Counted from the stretch's first letter, positions 33,332 through 40,639 are shown. The stretch is 64,000 nucleotides of DNA from CAKSQF01 sp964568425 (GCA_964568425.1 CAZMPO010000007.1:34091-98090); one strand, 5' to 3'. The notes: generated by a model from the letters alone, not told the origin. Program-made: numbers and translations.

Positions 33332-34237
33332 ATGAACAAAACACTGCTTTACGCTATACTTTTTGCATCGGCAGCGGCTGCGGTCGCGATCGGTGTTTTC
33401 CTGATATTTGCGATCAAAAAGCGCGCAAGACTCGGCAAGATCTACGCCATGCGCTCGCGTGACGAGAGATTTGCTCTGTCACTGCTTTCATTCGTTTTCG
33501 GCGACAAGATAATAAGAAATCCCTTCATTCTCGAGGACGCGACCTCGGCTCCCCCGAACGTGGCGGCGGCGTTTGTCTGCTCGGGCGGTGTTGCACTGAT
33601 CAGCATATGCCGAGGCGAGGGCAAATTTGTCGCGCCCGACAACGGAAAGTGGACACTCGATGACGGTCGACGCACGATGGAGATCGAAAATCTCGCCGTG
33701 CGCGGAAATCTGTACACTGCCGAGCTGTCCGGGCTGATCATGCGCAAGAGCCTGTCCTGCCCGACGGTCAGGCACTATGTCTTTTTGACAGACGACTATG
33801 CGAGATATGATTACAGATCGTCCGACTCGGTCCTCGGCGGTGCCGATCTGATCGCTGAGCTTAAGTCATTTTCGGAGTTCGGCGCACTCGACCGCAAGGA
33901 GCAGGTCGCCCTTTGCGAGCTGATCGTCCGCCACAGCGAGCACTGCAAGAAGCATTTTGCATCTGTCGCGACCGAGAAAAAGCTCTCCCCCGCGCTCACC
34001 TCGGCGATGGGAGAGGGCAAGGGTGGCACCGCAGACACGGAAATTTCGGACGAACACATTCCCGACCCGATAGATTTCGATGACGTCATATCGGACGACG
34101 ATAGCATGTCCGGAGAGACCGAGAAGCAAAAGACGGCGGTCATGCGGACGGCGCACGATGCACGCGATGACAATGATGATGATGACAATGACGATGACGA
34201 TGAATTTGACATAAAGACCCTTTTCGGTAAAAAATAA
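33332..34237 (+). CDS. Membrane-anchored protein of unknown function, possibly NERD-like, with acidic tail
   Basis: 301 residues. One N-terminal TM helix (about 5-28) is followed by a basic stretch KKRARLGK, so the body is probably cytoplasmic. Residues 60-190 (VAAAFVCSGGVALISICRGE, later RHYVFLTDD and a predicted beta-sheet) loosely resemble a NERD nuclease-related domain, but the catalytic Asp pattern is not convincing. The C-terminus is extremely acidic (DDNDDDDNDDDDEFD) and ends IKTLFGKK. The start at 33332 has GGAG 9 nt upstream. Monocistronic, closed by a strong terminator. Confidence 0.7.
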   Translation: MNKTLLYAILFASAAAAVAIGVFLIFAIKKRARLGKIYAMRSRDERFALSLLSFVFGDKIIRNPFILEDATSAPPNVAAAFVCSGGVALISICRGEGKFVAPDNGKWTLDDGRRTMEIENLAVRGNLYTAELSGLIMRKSLSCPTVRHYVFLTDDYARYDYRSSDSVLGGADLIAELKSFSEFGALDRKEQVALCELIVRHSEHCKKHFASVATEKKLSPALTSAMGEGKGGTADTEISDEHIPDPIDFDDVISDDDSMSGETEKQKTAVMRTAHDARDDNDDDDNDDDDEFDIKTLFGKK

Positions 34238-34255
34238 TATTGAATCTTATATACG

Positions 34256-34302
34256 AACCATCTTACACAAGCTCCGCGGCTCTTGTGTAAGATGGTTTTT
34301 TG
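34256..34302 (+). terminator. Intrinsic terminator of the 33332 gene
   Basis: A 16-bp stem AACCATCTTACACAAG / CTTGTGTAAGATGGTT (34256-34271, 34282-34297) followed by a T run. Confidence 0.88.
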
Positions 34303-34393
34303 TTGGGAGAGCGTTTTGTTTTCACGGTCTGATCTATGGTTTGGCGACTATCGGAGATTCGGTGACGCTCTCCCGAATTTTGTCGACGCTCGT

Positions 34394-34422
34394 ATTATAG
34401 CACAAAACAAATCTTTCGTCAA
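34394..34422 (-). promoter_or_regulatory. Minus-strand promoter facing the 33332 gene
   Basis: TTGACG (34422-34417), 17 bp, TATAAT (34399-34394) on the minus strand. A transcript would contain a 9-bp long-range stem GGGAGAGCG / CGCTCTCCC (34305-34374) and run antisense into the 33332 gene; no U-rich terminator is seen on this strand. The rest of 34303-34538 shows nothing else recognisable. Confidence 0.5.
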
Positions 34423-34546
34423 TAGCACCTTAGATGTATTATAACACACAATTGCCCGAGATTATGTCCAATAAAAGTCAAAAAGCAAAAAAGTACGCAC
34501 GATCTTTCGTTCACACAATGTTTACAACTAAATTTTGTGAGATACC

Positions 34547-34575
34547 TTGACAGGCGATGTATCTCGTGATATAAT
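34547..34575 (+). promoter_or_regulatory. Promoter and candidate operator of the padR operon
   Basis: TTGACA (34547-34552), 17 bp, TATAAT (34570-34575). An inverted repeat GAGATAC-13 nt-GTATCTC (34539-34545, 34559-34565) brackets the -35 element, a plausible site for autorepression by the PadR protein. Confidence 0.75.
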
Positions 34576-34601
34576 AATAACACAGAAAAGGAGGGATGCC
34601 G

Positions 34602-34934
34602 ATGTCGATAACATCAGATCTGCTCAGAGGCAACACGGACACCGTCCTGCTTGCCCTGCTCGAGAGAGGGGACAGCTACGGCTACGAGATCAACAAGTCG
34701 ATCAAGGATTTTTCGGGCGGCGAGTTTGCGCTCAAGGAAGCAACACTCTATTGTGCATTCAAGCGGCTCGAGGAAGTCGGCGACATTGAGTCCTATTGGG
34801 GATCGGAGCCGGGCGGCGCGAGGCGGCACTATTACAGGCTGACAGATCGCGGCAAAGAAACGCTCGAGAAAGGGCGGCGCGACTGGGAAAGTGCGCGAAT
34901 TATTTTAGACAAACTCATTTTCGGAAAGGAATAA
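34602..34934 (+). CDS. PadR-family transcriptional regulator
   Basis: 110 residues. The winged-helix pattern TVLLALLERGDSYGYEINKS, then LKEATLYCAFKRLEEVGDIE and RRHYYRLTDRGKETL, is characteristic of PadR. The start was set at ATG 34602, 7 nt after AAAGGAGG; the ATG at 34596 is too close. It heads a three-gene operon with a HAAS-type membrane protein and a DUF4097 protein, a combination well known in Firmicutes envelope-stress loci, and likely represses it. Confidence 0.93.
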   Translation: MSITSDLLRGNTDTVLLALLERGDSYGYEINKSIKDFSGGEFALKEATLYCAFKRLEEVGDIESYWGSEPGGARRHYYRLTDRGKETLEKGRRDWESARIILDKLIFGKE

Positions 34935-34940
34935 GAGGCA

Positions 34941-35858
34941 ATGACAAACAAATATGAAAGGCTCGATGCCTTTTTGGAAAAGGCATTTGAGGGTTCACCC
35001 AACTCACCCGAGGCATGTGAAACAAAGATAGAGATAACGACCAACCTTCGTCAAGAATACGACGATCTGCTCGCCTCGGGCGTTGACGAGGAAGAGGCAC
35101 TCTCTCGCACCTGCGACTCGCTCGGCGACATTTCGGAGCTGTTCGGCAAGAAAGAGACAAAAAGCGAAAGTGATCATCAAAACGATCAAAACAACAAAAA
35201 CGATCAAAACGATCAAAACGAAAGACGATCGGCTCGCCCAAAGCCGCCCGTATCGCCCTTTCGACAGCTTGTCATAACTCTCGGCGTGCTCCTCTGTGCG
35301 CTCTGTTGGGTGCCGACCGTGCTCTTCTCGGTCAACGGATACGAGGGAGGCTTTATCGCCGCACCCGTGCTGATATCTGTCGCGCTCGGCGTGATGCTCT
35401 TTATCTTCGCAGGTTCGATGCGCGTCGGCGTGTCGTTGGCAACCCGACTGCACTATTTTCTGATCGGACTCGGCGTCGCGTGCGAGATCGCCTGTGCCGC
35501 ACCCCTGCTTATTTTGAGCGGCGACACGACATTCGGTCTGACCATGCTCTTTATCCTGATCGCGCTCGGCATAGTTCTGATAATCGGCGGAGCGATGATC
35601 CCCTGCGACAAATATGATGACGACGATGACAGCGATGACGACGGTCGGATCGCGGACGACACACCGCCGATCTACAAGCCGATCAAGCGGCTTATCTTCG
35701 CACTCATGCTGATCACTTATTTTGTCGTCTCGTTCGCGACAGGCGCGTGGGCGGTCACATGGCTGATCTTCCTTATCAGCGGTGCGGTCGACGATCTGGT
35801 GCTTGCGATAATAAAGCTTGCGGCAGAGAGCAAAAAGGAAAAAGAAGACGAGATTTAA
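34941..35858 (+). CDS. HAAS/DUF1700-type membrane protein
   Basis: 305 residues. The N-terminal 70 residues (YERLDAFLEKAF ... EEALSRTCDSLGDISELFG) match the HAAS/permease-prefix helical domain. A low-complexity Gln/Asn/Asp linker (NDQNNKNDQNDQN) and six or so TM helices follow, with an acidic loop DKYDDDDDSDDDG and a charged C-terminus. Begins 6 bp after padR. Probably the membrane sensor or transducer of the PadR-HAAS-DUF4097 module. Signal unknown. Confidence 0.78.
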   Translation: MTNKYERLDAFLEKAFEGSPNSPEACETKIEITTNLRQEYDDLLASGVDEEEALSRTCDSLGDISELFGKKETKSESDHQNDQNNKNDQNDQNERRSARPKPPVSPFRQLVITLGVLLCALCWVPTVLFSVNGYEGGFIAAPVLISVALGVMLFIFAGSMRVGVSLATRLHYFLIGLGVACEIACAAPLLILSGDTTFGLTMLFILIALGIVLIIGGAMIPCDKYDDDDDSDDDGRIADDTPPIYKPIKRLIFALMLITYFVVSFATGAWAVTWLIFLISGAVDDLVLAIIKLAAESKKEKEDEI

Positions 35859-35863
35859 CAAAA

Positions 35864-37024
35864 ATGAAGAAAAATACAAACAACAACTACAAAAGGCAGT
35901 TGACAATGCATGTTGTGACAAGCACAGTTCTCGCACTCGTGCTCACGTCTCTGCTTGTTTTGGGGGTAAATCTTATGAAATCTAACAAATCACTCAGCAT
36001 AGTCGGCATAATCGTCAGCTCGATACTTATCCTTTTGCTGACAGCGGCACTGATCGTCGGAATAAACATATCAAAGAAAGGCGGATTTTCAATGCCAAAC
36101 GGATTTTCGATCGGCGGACTGACCGGCTTTTCGGGAGACAACAGCTACAGCACGGACGCACTCCCCGAAGATCTGTCGGGCGTTCGCGAAATAAACATCG
36201 GCTGGGCGTGCGGTAGGGTCGACATAAAGTGCGCCGACGCCCCGGGATTTGACATCTTCGAAGAGGGCACGACCGACAAATACAAGCTTTGCTGGAAGCT
36301 GGACGGCGAAAAGCTGTCTCTGCGCTATAGCAAAAGCCTGTCACTTTTTGCAGTAAATCTGCCCGATAAGACCCTGAATGTCACCCTTCCCGTCTCGATC
36401 GAGCTTGACAAGGTGAAGGTGTCGAACGCGTCCGCAAAGGTGTTCATCGACGGTGTAACGGCAAACGAGATCAAGATCGACACCGCATCGGGCGGCAGTG
36501 AGACCAAGAGGTGCACCGCCGATATGATAGAGATCGACAGCGCGTCCGGCAAGACGATCGTCAGCGATTGCAAGGCAAGCAAGTTAAGCATCGACAGCGC
36601 ATCGGGCAGTACAGATGTGGCAAACACAAGCGCGGACACGATCGATATCGAGAGCGCATCCGGCTCAAAAACGCTCACGGGATGCAGCTGCACAAAGCTA
36701 AAGACAGACAGCGCGTCCGGCTCGCTCAAATACGAGGGAAGTGCCGAGGAGATCGAGTGCGACAGTGCGGCGGGCAGCATCACGCTGACACTTGACAACC
36801 GTGCAAAGAGCATCGATGTCAATTCGGCATCCGGCTCGACAAAGGTGTATCTGCCGAGCGACGCAGGCTTTGATGCCAAAATATCGGCGGCATCCGGCAA
36901 GATCAAATGCGATTTTGCCGACGCCAAGCTCGGCGACAAATACGCCTTCCGCTCGGGCGCATACGAGGTCAAAATCGAAGTCTCCTGCGCCTCCGGCTCA
37001 CTAACGATCGCTCCGAAGAATTGA
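35864..37024 (+). CDS. DUF4097-family beta-repeat envelope protein
   Basis: 386 residues from ATG 35864, with two hydrophobic helices in the first 75 residues. The outer part is a right-handed beta-repeat (toastrack-like) built from about nine copies of I-x-I-D-S-A-S-G-S spaced 20 residues apart (IEIDSASGKT, LSIDSASGST, IDIESASGSK, IDVNSASGST). Third gene of the PadR operon. An in-frame ATG at 35906 with AAAAGG upstream is an alternative start. The terminator at 37063 closes the operon. Confidence 0.82.
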   Translation: MKKNTNNNYKRQLTMHVVTSTVLALVLTSLLVLGVNLMKSNKSLSIVGIIVSSILILLLTAALIVGINISKKGGFSMPNGFSIGGLTGFSGDNSYSTDALPEDLSGVREINIGWACGRVDIKCADAPGFDIFEEGTTDKYKLCWKLDGEKLSLRYSKSLSLFAVNLPDKTLNVTLPVSIELDKVKVSNASAKVFIDGVTANEIKIDTASGGSETKRCTADMIEIDSASGKTIVSDCKASKLSIDSASGSTDVANTSADTIDIESASGSKTLTGCSCTKLKTDSASGSLKYEGSAEEIECDSAAGSITLTLDNRAKSIDVNSASGSTKVYLPSDAGFDAKISAASGKIKCDFADAKLGDKYAFRSGAYEVKIEVSCASGSLTIAPKN

Positions 37025-37062
37025 TCCGACACAAAATCTTCCATTAATATTTATATAGCAAC

Positions 37063-37097
37063 AAACATCCCCTATTGTCAAAGATAGGGGATGTTTT
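37063..37097 (+). terminator. Intrinsic terminator of the padR operon
   Basis: Stem AAACATCCCCTAT / ATAGGGGATGTTT with an 8-nt loop, arms 37063-37075 and 37084-37096. Confidence 0.8.
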
Positions 37098-37166
37098 GCT
37101 TTGATGGATTTGTTAATATTTTGATGATAGAATGTCGGGACAAAAGAAAAAGGAAGGATCACAAAA

Positions 37167-38000
37167 ATGGAAACGATAAACATCGAAATGTTAGCGGGCT
37201 TCGAAAAACACCTGATCGAGAGCGAAAGAGCGGCGGCGACGATCTGCAAATATCTCCGCGATCTCAAAAAGCTCGCCGCATGGCTTGACGGGCGCGCACC
37301 CTGTCGGGGTCTGATACTCGAATACAAGGCGATGCTTTGCGAGTCCTACGCCCCCGCAAGCGTCAATTCTGCACTCACCTCACTAAATGTCTTTTTCGAT
37401 TTCATCGGATGCGGCAAGTTGAAGGTCAGGATGCTCAAGATCCAAAAGCAGACATTTTCGAGCGAAAAACAGCTCACATCAGCCGAATATGACCGCCTGC
37501 TTGCCGTCGCGAAAGGAAAAAGCCGCAGACTTTGGCTTTTGATGCAAACGATCTGCTCAACCGGCATACGCGTGTCCGAGCTGAGATCGATCACCGTCGA
37601 GGCGGTCATGCGCGGCGTCGCCGATGTCAATTGCAAGGGCAAAAGACGGCAGGTCTTTCTGCCGCATAAGCTTTGCAGGATGCTCATTTCATACATTCGC
37701 GAGGCAAAAATTAAGAGCGGATGCGTTTTTGTCACCAGAAACGGCAATCCACTCGACAGATCGAATATATGGTCGGCGATGAAGGCACTCTGCGCCGAGG
37801 CGGGAGTTGCAGACACTAAGGTGTTTCCGCACAATCTGCGACACCTTTTCGCACGAACATATTATAACCGACATAAAGACATCGTGCGCCTTGCCGACCT
37901 GCTCGGTCACAGCAGTATAAACACGACAAGGATCTACACCAAAGACTCAGGCGCGACCTGCCGCCGCCAAATCCAATCTCTCGGCCTCCTGCGATGTTAG
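37167..38000 (+). CDS. Tyrosine recombinase (XerC/D-like, putative DNA invertase)
   Basis: 277 residues. A SAM-like N-terminal core-binding domain (about 1-95) is followed by the catalytic domain with all key residues: Arg135 (TGIRVSEL), Lys158 (CKGKRR), His222 and Arg225 (HNLRHLF), His248 (LLGHSS) and the nucleophile Tyr257 (TRIYTK). AAGGAAGGA precedes the ATG. No excisionase, phage or conjugation genes are near. Its stop codon is 3 bp from the first of two inverted 24-bp sites, so it most likely inverts the adjacent 38004-38331 segment. Inference from arrangement. Confidence 0.92.
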   Translation: METINIEMLAGFEKHLIESERAAATICKYLRDLKKLAAWLDGRAPCRGLILEYKAMLCESYAPASVNSALTSLNVFFDFIGCGKLKVRMLKIQKQTFSSEKQLTSAEYDRLLAVAKGKSRRLWLLMQTICSTGIRVSELRSITVEAVMRGVADVNCKGKRRQVFLPHKLCRMLISYIREAKIKSGCVFVTRNGNPLDRSNIWSAMKALCAEAGVADTKVFPHNLRHLFARTYYNRHKDIVRLADLLGHSSINTTRIYTKDSGATCRRQIQSLGLLRC

Positions 38001-38003
38001 ATT

Positions 38004-38027
38004 TACCACATATTCGGCATTATGTGG
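38004..38027 (-). repeat. Recombination-type inverted site 1
   Basis: On the minus strand reads CCACATAATGCCGAATATGT plus GGTA. Arms CCACATA / TATGTGG flank an 8-bp centre, the layout of a tyrosine-recombinase core site. It matches site 2 at 22 of 24 positions in inverted orientation. Confidence 0.85.
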
Positions 38028-38050
38028 TGTAATTCGATGTTTTTGTGATT

Positions 38051-38079
38051 ATTATATCACTATGTTATCGATTTGTCAA
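38051..38079 (-). promoter_or_regulatory. Consensus promoter inside the invertible segment
   Basis: Minus strand TTGACA (38079-38074), 17 bp, TATAAT (38056-38051). In the assembled orientation it reads out through site 1 and antisense to the recombinase gene. Confidence 0.82.
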
Positions 38080-38138
38080 TAGCTTTTTGCAAAAAAAGTC
38101 ACAATTTGGCGAACAATCCTAAAAAATTGCATGGCGAT

Positions 38139-38177
38139 AAGACCAATGAAAAAGGTAATTTTTTCATTGGTCTTTTG
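38139..38177. terminator. Bidirectional terminator inside the invertible segment
   Basis: A 15-bp stem AAGACCAATGAAAAA / TTTTTCATTGGTCTT (38139-38153, 38160-38174) with A and T rich flanks on both strands. It insulates the downstream cassette from recombinase-side transcription. Confidence 0.75.
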
Positions 38178-38307
38178 GGTGTGTAAAAATGCGCAGACAA
38201 CGATCGTTACATTAAGTTTATTTGACCGCCCGTCGCGGACAACGGTCCCCACACGGTTGTATGTTTGGGTTATTCGCTTAAATGATATGAAGCGTGTCAT
38301 TACTCAA

Positions 38308-38331
38308 CCACATAATGCCGATTATGTAGTA
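38308..38331 (+). repeat. Recombination-type inverted site 2
   Basis: Reads CCACATAATGCCGATTATGT plus AGTA on the plus strand, inverted relative to site 1 with two differences (A/T at position 15, G/A at 21). Confidence 0.85.
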
Positions 38332-38480
38332 TTCGAGGAAGAAAGGTATACGAGCAGAACGAATCACTGCTCACGAGCAACAGTGCGATCGAGAAAAACA
38401 CAGAGATCGCGGCATACACTTCAAAGATCGCAGCCGAAAACACCAAAATATCCGCCTACATAGATCTTTGCAGGTACTAA
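38316..38480 (+). pseudogene. Start-less coding fragment abutting site 2
   Basis: An open frame continues from inside site 2 to TAA 38478-38480, encoding about 50 residues with a helical heptad look (NSAIEKNTEIAAYTSKIAAE, then NTKISAYIDLCRY). It has no ATG, GTG or TTG in frame, and the site itself has an in-frame TAA. The host-like codon use and its end 31 bp before the next gene suggest the tail of a gene cut by the recombination site. Confidence 0.45.
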
Positions 38481-38511
38481 TGATAAAACAACAAAAAGGA
38501 AGGTAATCAAA

Positions 38512-39303
38512 ATGGCACTTATCCCCGCAAAATGCACCGAATGTGGTGCATCGATCAAAGTCGACAGTGACAAAGAGGCAGGCATATGCGAATACTGCGG
38601 TACTCCGTTCATCACCGAAAAAGCGATAAACAATTTCAACGTATCGGGCAACATAAACATCGAAAACGCGACAGTAAACGTTCCGGGTGCCGATATCGAC
38701 AATCTTCTCGCAAGAGCTCAGCAATATGAAGCACTCGGCGACAAAGAAAAAGCAAGGGAATATTACAACAGAGTGCTCGACATCGACGCAAACAACGAAA
38801 TTGCAAAGTCGAAGGCGTTCGTCAGTCGTTTTTACATCGGTCAGACTATAGTCTCGGAGGATGTTATTGCAAATATCGACGCAATGCGCCTGACAGAGAA
38901 GCTCCCCGCAATAAAGCTTTGCCGCGAGGTCAGTGGAATGACGCTCGCCGAGGCAAAATATTTTGTCGAGCACTTCGACGAGATCGATAAAAGCGTTCCG
39001 CAGGTCGCATCGGACGCAGGTCCGATCGCAACAAAAAAGAGCGGATGCTACATTGCGACCTGCGTGTACGGGTCGTATGATTGCCCCGAGGTTTGGACAC
39101 TGCGCCGCTATCGCGACAATTCGCTGGCATCAAGCAAACCGGGCAGAGCGTTCATCCGCGTATACTATGCCACAAGCCCGACGATCGTCAAGATTTTCGG
39201 CAAGACCGAGTGCTTCAAACGCCTATGGAGAAAAATTCTCGATAAAAAGGTCAAATCCCTCCGTGAAAACGGCTACGAGGACACCCCATACAACGACAGA
39301 TAA
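38512..39303 (+). CDS. Zinc-ribbon / TPR-like / CFI-box protein of unknown function
   Basis: 263 residues in modules. A zinc ribbon comes first (CTECG at 8-12 and CEYCG at 26-30), then a TPR-like helix pair (about 63-103, ALGDKEKAREYYNRVLDI). A short L7/L12-tail-like segment follows (KLPAIKLCREVSGMTLAEAK). The C-terminal CFI-box-type domain starts CYIATCVYGSYDCPEVWTLR and includes YYATSPTIVK. No signal peptide. AAGGAAGG lies upstream of the ATG. It is the first intact gene downstream of site 2 of the invertible segment and 33 bp before the TIR gene. Confidence 0.75.
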   Translation: MALIPAKCTECGASIKVDSDKEAGICEYCGTPFITEKAINNFNVSGNINIENATVNVPGADIDNLLARAQQYEALGDKEKAREYYNRVLDIDANNEIAKSKAFVSRFYIGQTIVSEDVIANIDAMRLTEKLPAIKLCREVSGMTLAEAKYFVEHFDEIDKSVPQVASDAGPIATKKSGCYIATCVYGSYDCPEVWTLRRYRDNSLASSKPGRAFIRVYYATSPTIVKIFGKTECFKRLWRKILDKKVKSLRENGYEDTPYNDR

Positions 39304-39336
39304 ACAAACAATTAATACATAACAAAAGGACAGCAT

Positions 39337-40251
39337 ATGGATTACGATGTTTTTATAAGCTACCGCCGCGACGGTGGGGACAGTCTCGCGATGACCATCA
39401 AAAACGAGCTTAGAGAGCGAGGATATCGAGTTTTTCACGATATCGAGTCGCTCCGCTCGGGCAAATTCAACAAACAACTCTACGACGAGATCGAGAGATC
39501 AAACAAGGTTGTGCTGATACTTCCTCCAAACGCACTCGATCGCTGTATAAATGACCCAAATGATTGGGTGCGGCTTGAGATCGAGCACGCAATAAAATGC
39601 AAGAAGGACATCATTCCGATAATGATGCGCGGATTTGTATTTCCGGATGGTCTTCCGTCACCGCTCGATCAGATCAAGTCCTTTCAAGGTCTTGAGCCTC
39701 GCATGGATCACACATTCGACGCCTCGATGGATTATCTGGTAACACTCATTGATGGCGACGACGGCTATCGGGTGCACGACAAATCGTTCGACATGAGGCA
39801 GGTGCGGACATTCGCGTCCTGCGGAAACGAGGACAGCGTGCTCAAAGTAAAAAAATCGCTCGACGGGTGTTCTGTCAAGTTGAGAGCGAACTTCGAAAAA
39901 ACTCGTCTTCGCAACGAAATTCCTGAATTTGCAGGGGCATATTACTTAAAACGACCGCCGATCGACCTGCGCGGCTCGAAAAATATCACCTTTAAGGCAC
40001 GCTCAGCCAATCAAAGCATGGCGACGATTTGGGTGGAGATCAAGCCCGAGGGCAAAAAATGGATGCACGAATCGTTTGAATTTGACCTTAGTCCGGAGTT
40101 TGAGACCTACTCGATCGATATTGCCGATTTTCAGTATCGCGATACCCTGCACTGTGTCGAGGAGATAACATTTGTCATAAAACAGTCATCCTTCGCAAAT
40201 GGCTATCCTCTTGTCGGCGAATTTGAGATCGCGGAACTTTGTATCGAGTAA
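39337..40251 (+). CDS. TIR-domain protein with C-terminal jelly-roll-like domain
   Basis: 304 residues. Residues 1-135 are a TIR domain: DYDVFISYRRDGGDSLAMTI, the HDIESLRSG loop, VVLILPPNALDRC, and WVRLEIEHAI with Glu81 at the place of the NADase catalytic Glu. Residues 150-304 are beta-rich (IDLRGSKNITFKARSANQSM, WVEIKPEGKKW, FEFDLSPEFETYSIDIADFQ) and resemble a CIA30/carbohydrate-binding jelly roll. TIR proteins of bacteria act as NAD-cleaving or signal-generating effectors in immunity. Whether this one does is unknown. AAAAGGA precedes the ATG. No Thoeris or other known partner is adjacent. Confidence 0.82.
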   Translation: MDYDVFISYRRDGGDSLAMTIKNELRERGYRVFHDIESLRSGKFNKQLYDEIERSNKVVLILPPNALDRCINDPNDWVRLEIEHAIKCKKDIIPIMMRGFVFPDGLPSPLDQIKSFQGLEPRMDHTFDASMDYLVTLIDGDDGYRVHDKSFDMRQVRTFASCGNEDSVLKVKKSLDGCSVKLRANFEKTRLRNEIPEFAGAYYLKRPPIDLRGSKNITFKARSANQSMATIWVEIKPEGKKWMHESFEFDLSPEFETYSIDIADFQYRDTLHCVEEITFVIKQSSFANGYPLVGEFEIAELCIE

Positions 40252-40275
40252 TTTTTCAAATTTTTCTCGACTTTC

Positions 40276-40424
40276 TGCGAAAAATCGATTGACACCGTCG
40301 TTTTATATATTACAGAGCCGCAAAACGCGGTGCCGGTTCACATATCACAGGGACGGTATTTCGAGAATTTTCGAAATTCTGACCGACTCGTGCGAAAAAT
40401 CGATCGGCATATGCGTTTTATATA
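40276..40424 (+). repeat. Duplicated regulatory-looking motif between the TIR gene and the small Cys-rich gene
   Basis: TGCGAAAAATCGAT-9 nt-CGTTTTATATA occurs twice (40276-40309 and 40391-40424), exactly 115 bp apart, with unrelated 9-nt spacers. Conserved bipartite blocks with a free spacer suggest protein-binding or promoter-like sites. Confidence 0.6.
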
Positions 40425-40477
40425 AAAGAGCGTCCAAAAAATGCTAAAGAATACAGCTCGGAAAGGAGGACACCTTA

Positions 40478-40639
40478 ATGGCATACGGAGAGTGCTGTGA
40501 AAACTGCATACACGGCGAATACAAACCCAAAGAGGAATATCATCTCGGAGCAGAAGAATACGATGTTTACTGTTGGTATTACCGTAAATGGGTCGGCGTC
40601 GGAGACAGAGGAGGTTGCGACGAATACGAAGAAAAGTGA
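40478..40639 (+). CDS. Small cysteine-rich protein (53 aa)
   Basis: MAYGECCENCIHGEYKPKEE is followed by a Tyr/Trp-rich stretch and ends GGCDEYEEK. Six cysteines could bind a metal. A perfect ribosome site AAAGGAGG sits 8 nt before the ATG, and codon use matches the neighbours, which is why this short frame is called. Unrecognised family. It follows the TIR gene by 226 bp, after the duplicated motif. Confidence 0.6.
   Translation: MAYGECCENCIHGEYKPKEEYHLGAEEYDVYCWYYRKWVGVGDRGGCDEYEEK

Larger units (their letters stand above)
38028..38307. other. Putative invertible promoter segment
   Basis: 280 bp between two inverted sites beside a tyrosine recombinase. Inside are a consensus promoter pointing left (38051-38079) and a strong bidirectional terminator (38139-38177). 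The right half shows no promoter pointing to the downstream genes. Inversion would place the promoter next to site 2, facing the 38512-40639 cassette, and would keep the terminator behind it. Confidence 0.75.

Noticed and set aside
34256..34384. Discrete minus-strand small RNA ending at the 34256 hairpin
   Set aside because: The hairpin lacks a U tract on the minus strand, so a defined 3' end there is not supported; kept only as a possible antisense promoter.
37167..38000. Recombinase as a prophage or ICE integrase
   Set aside because: No phage, conjugation, relaxase or tRNA attachment gene in the flanks; the adjacent inverted sites fit local inversion better.
39337..40251. Thoeris defence system call for the TIR gene
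   Set aside because: No ThsA-like SIR2 or SLOG gene nearby, and the C-terminal domain differs from ThsB; only a general TIR call is supported.
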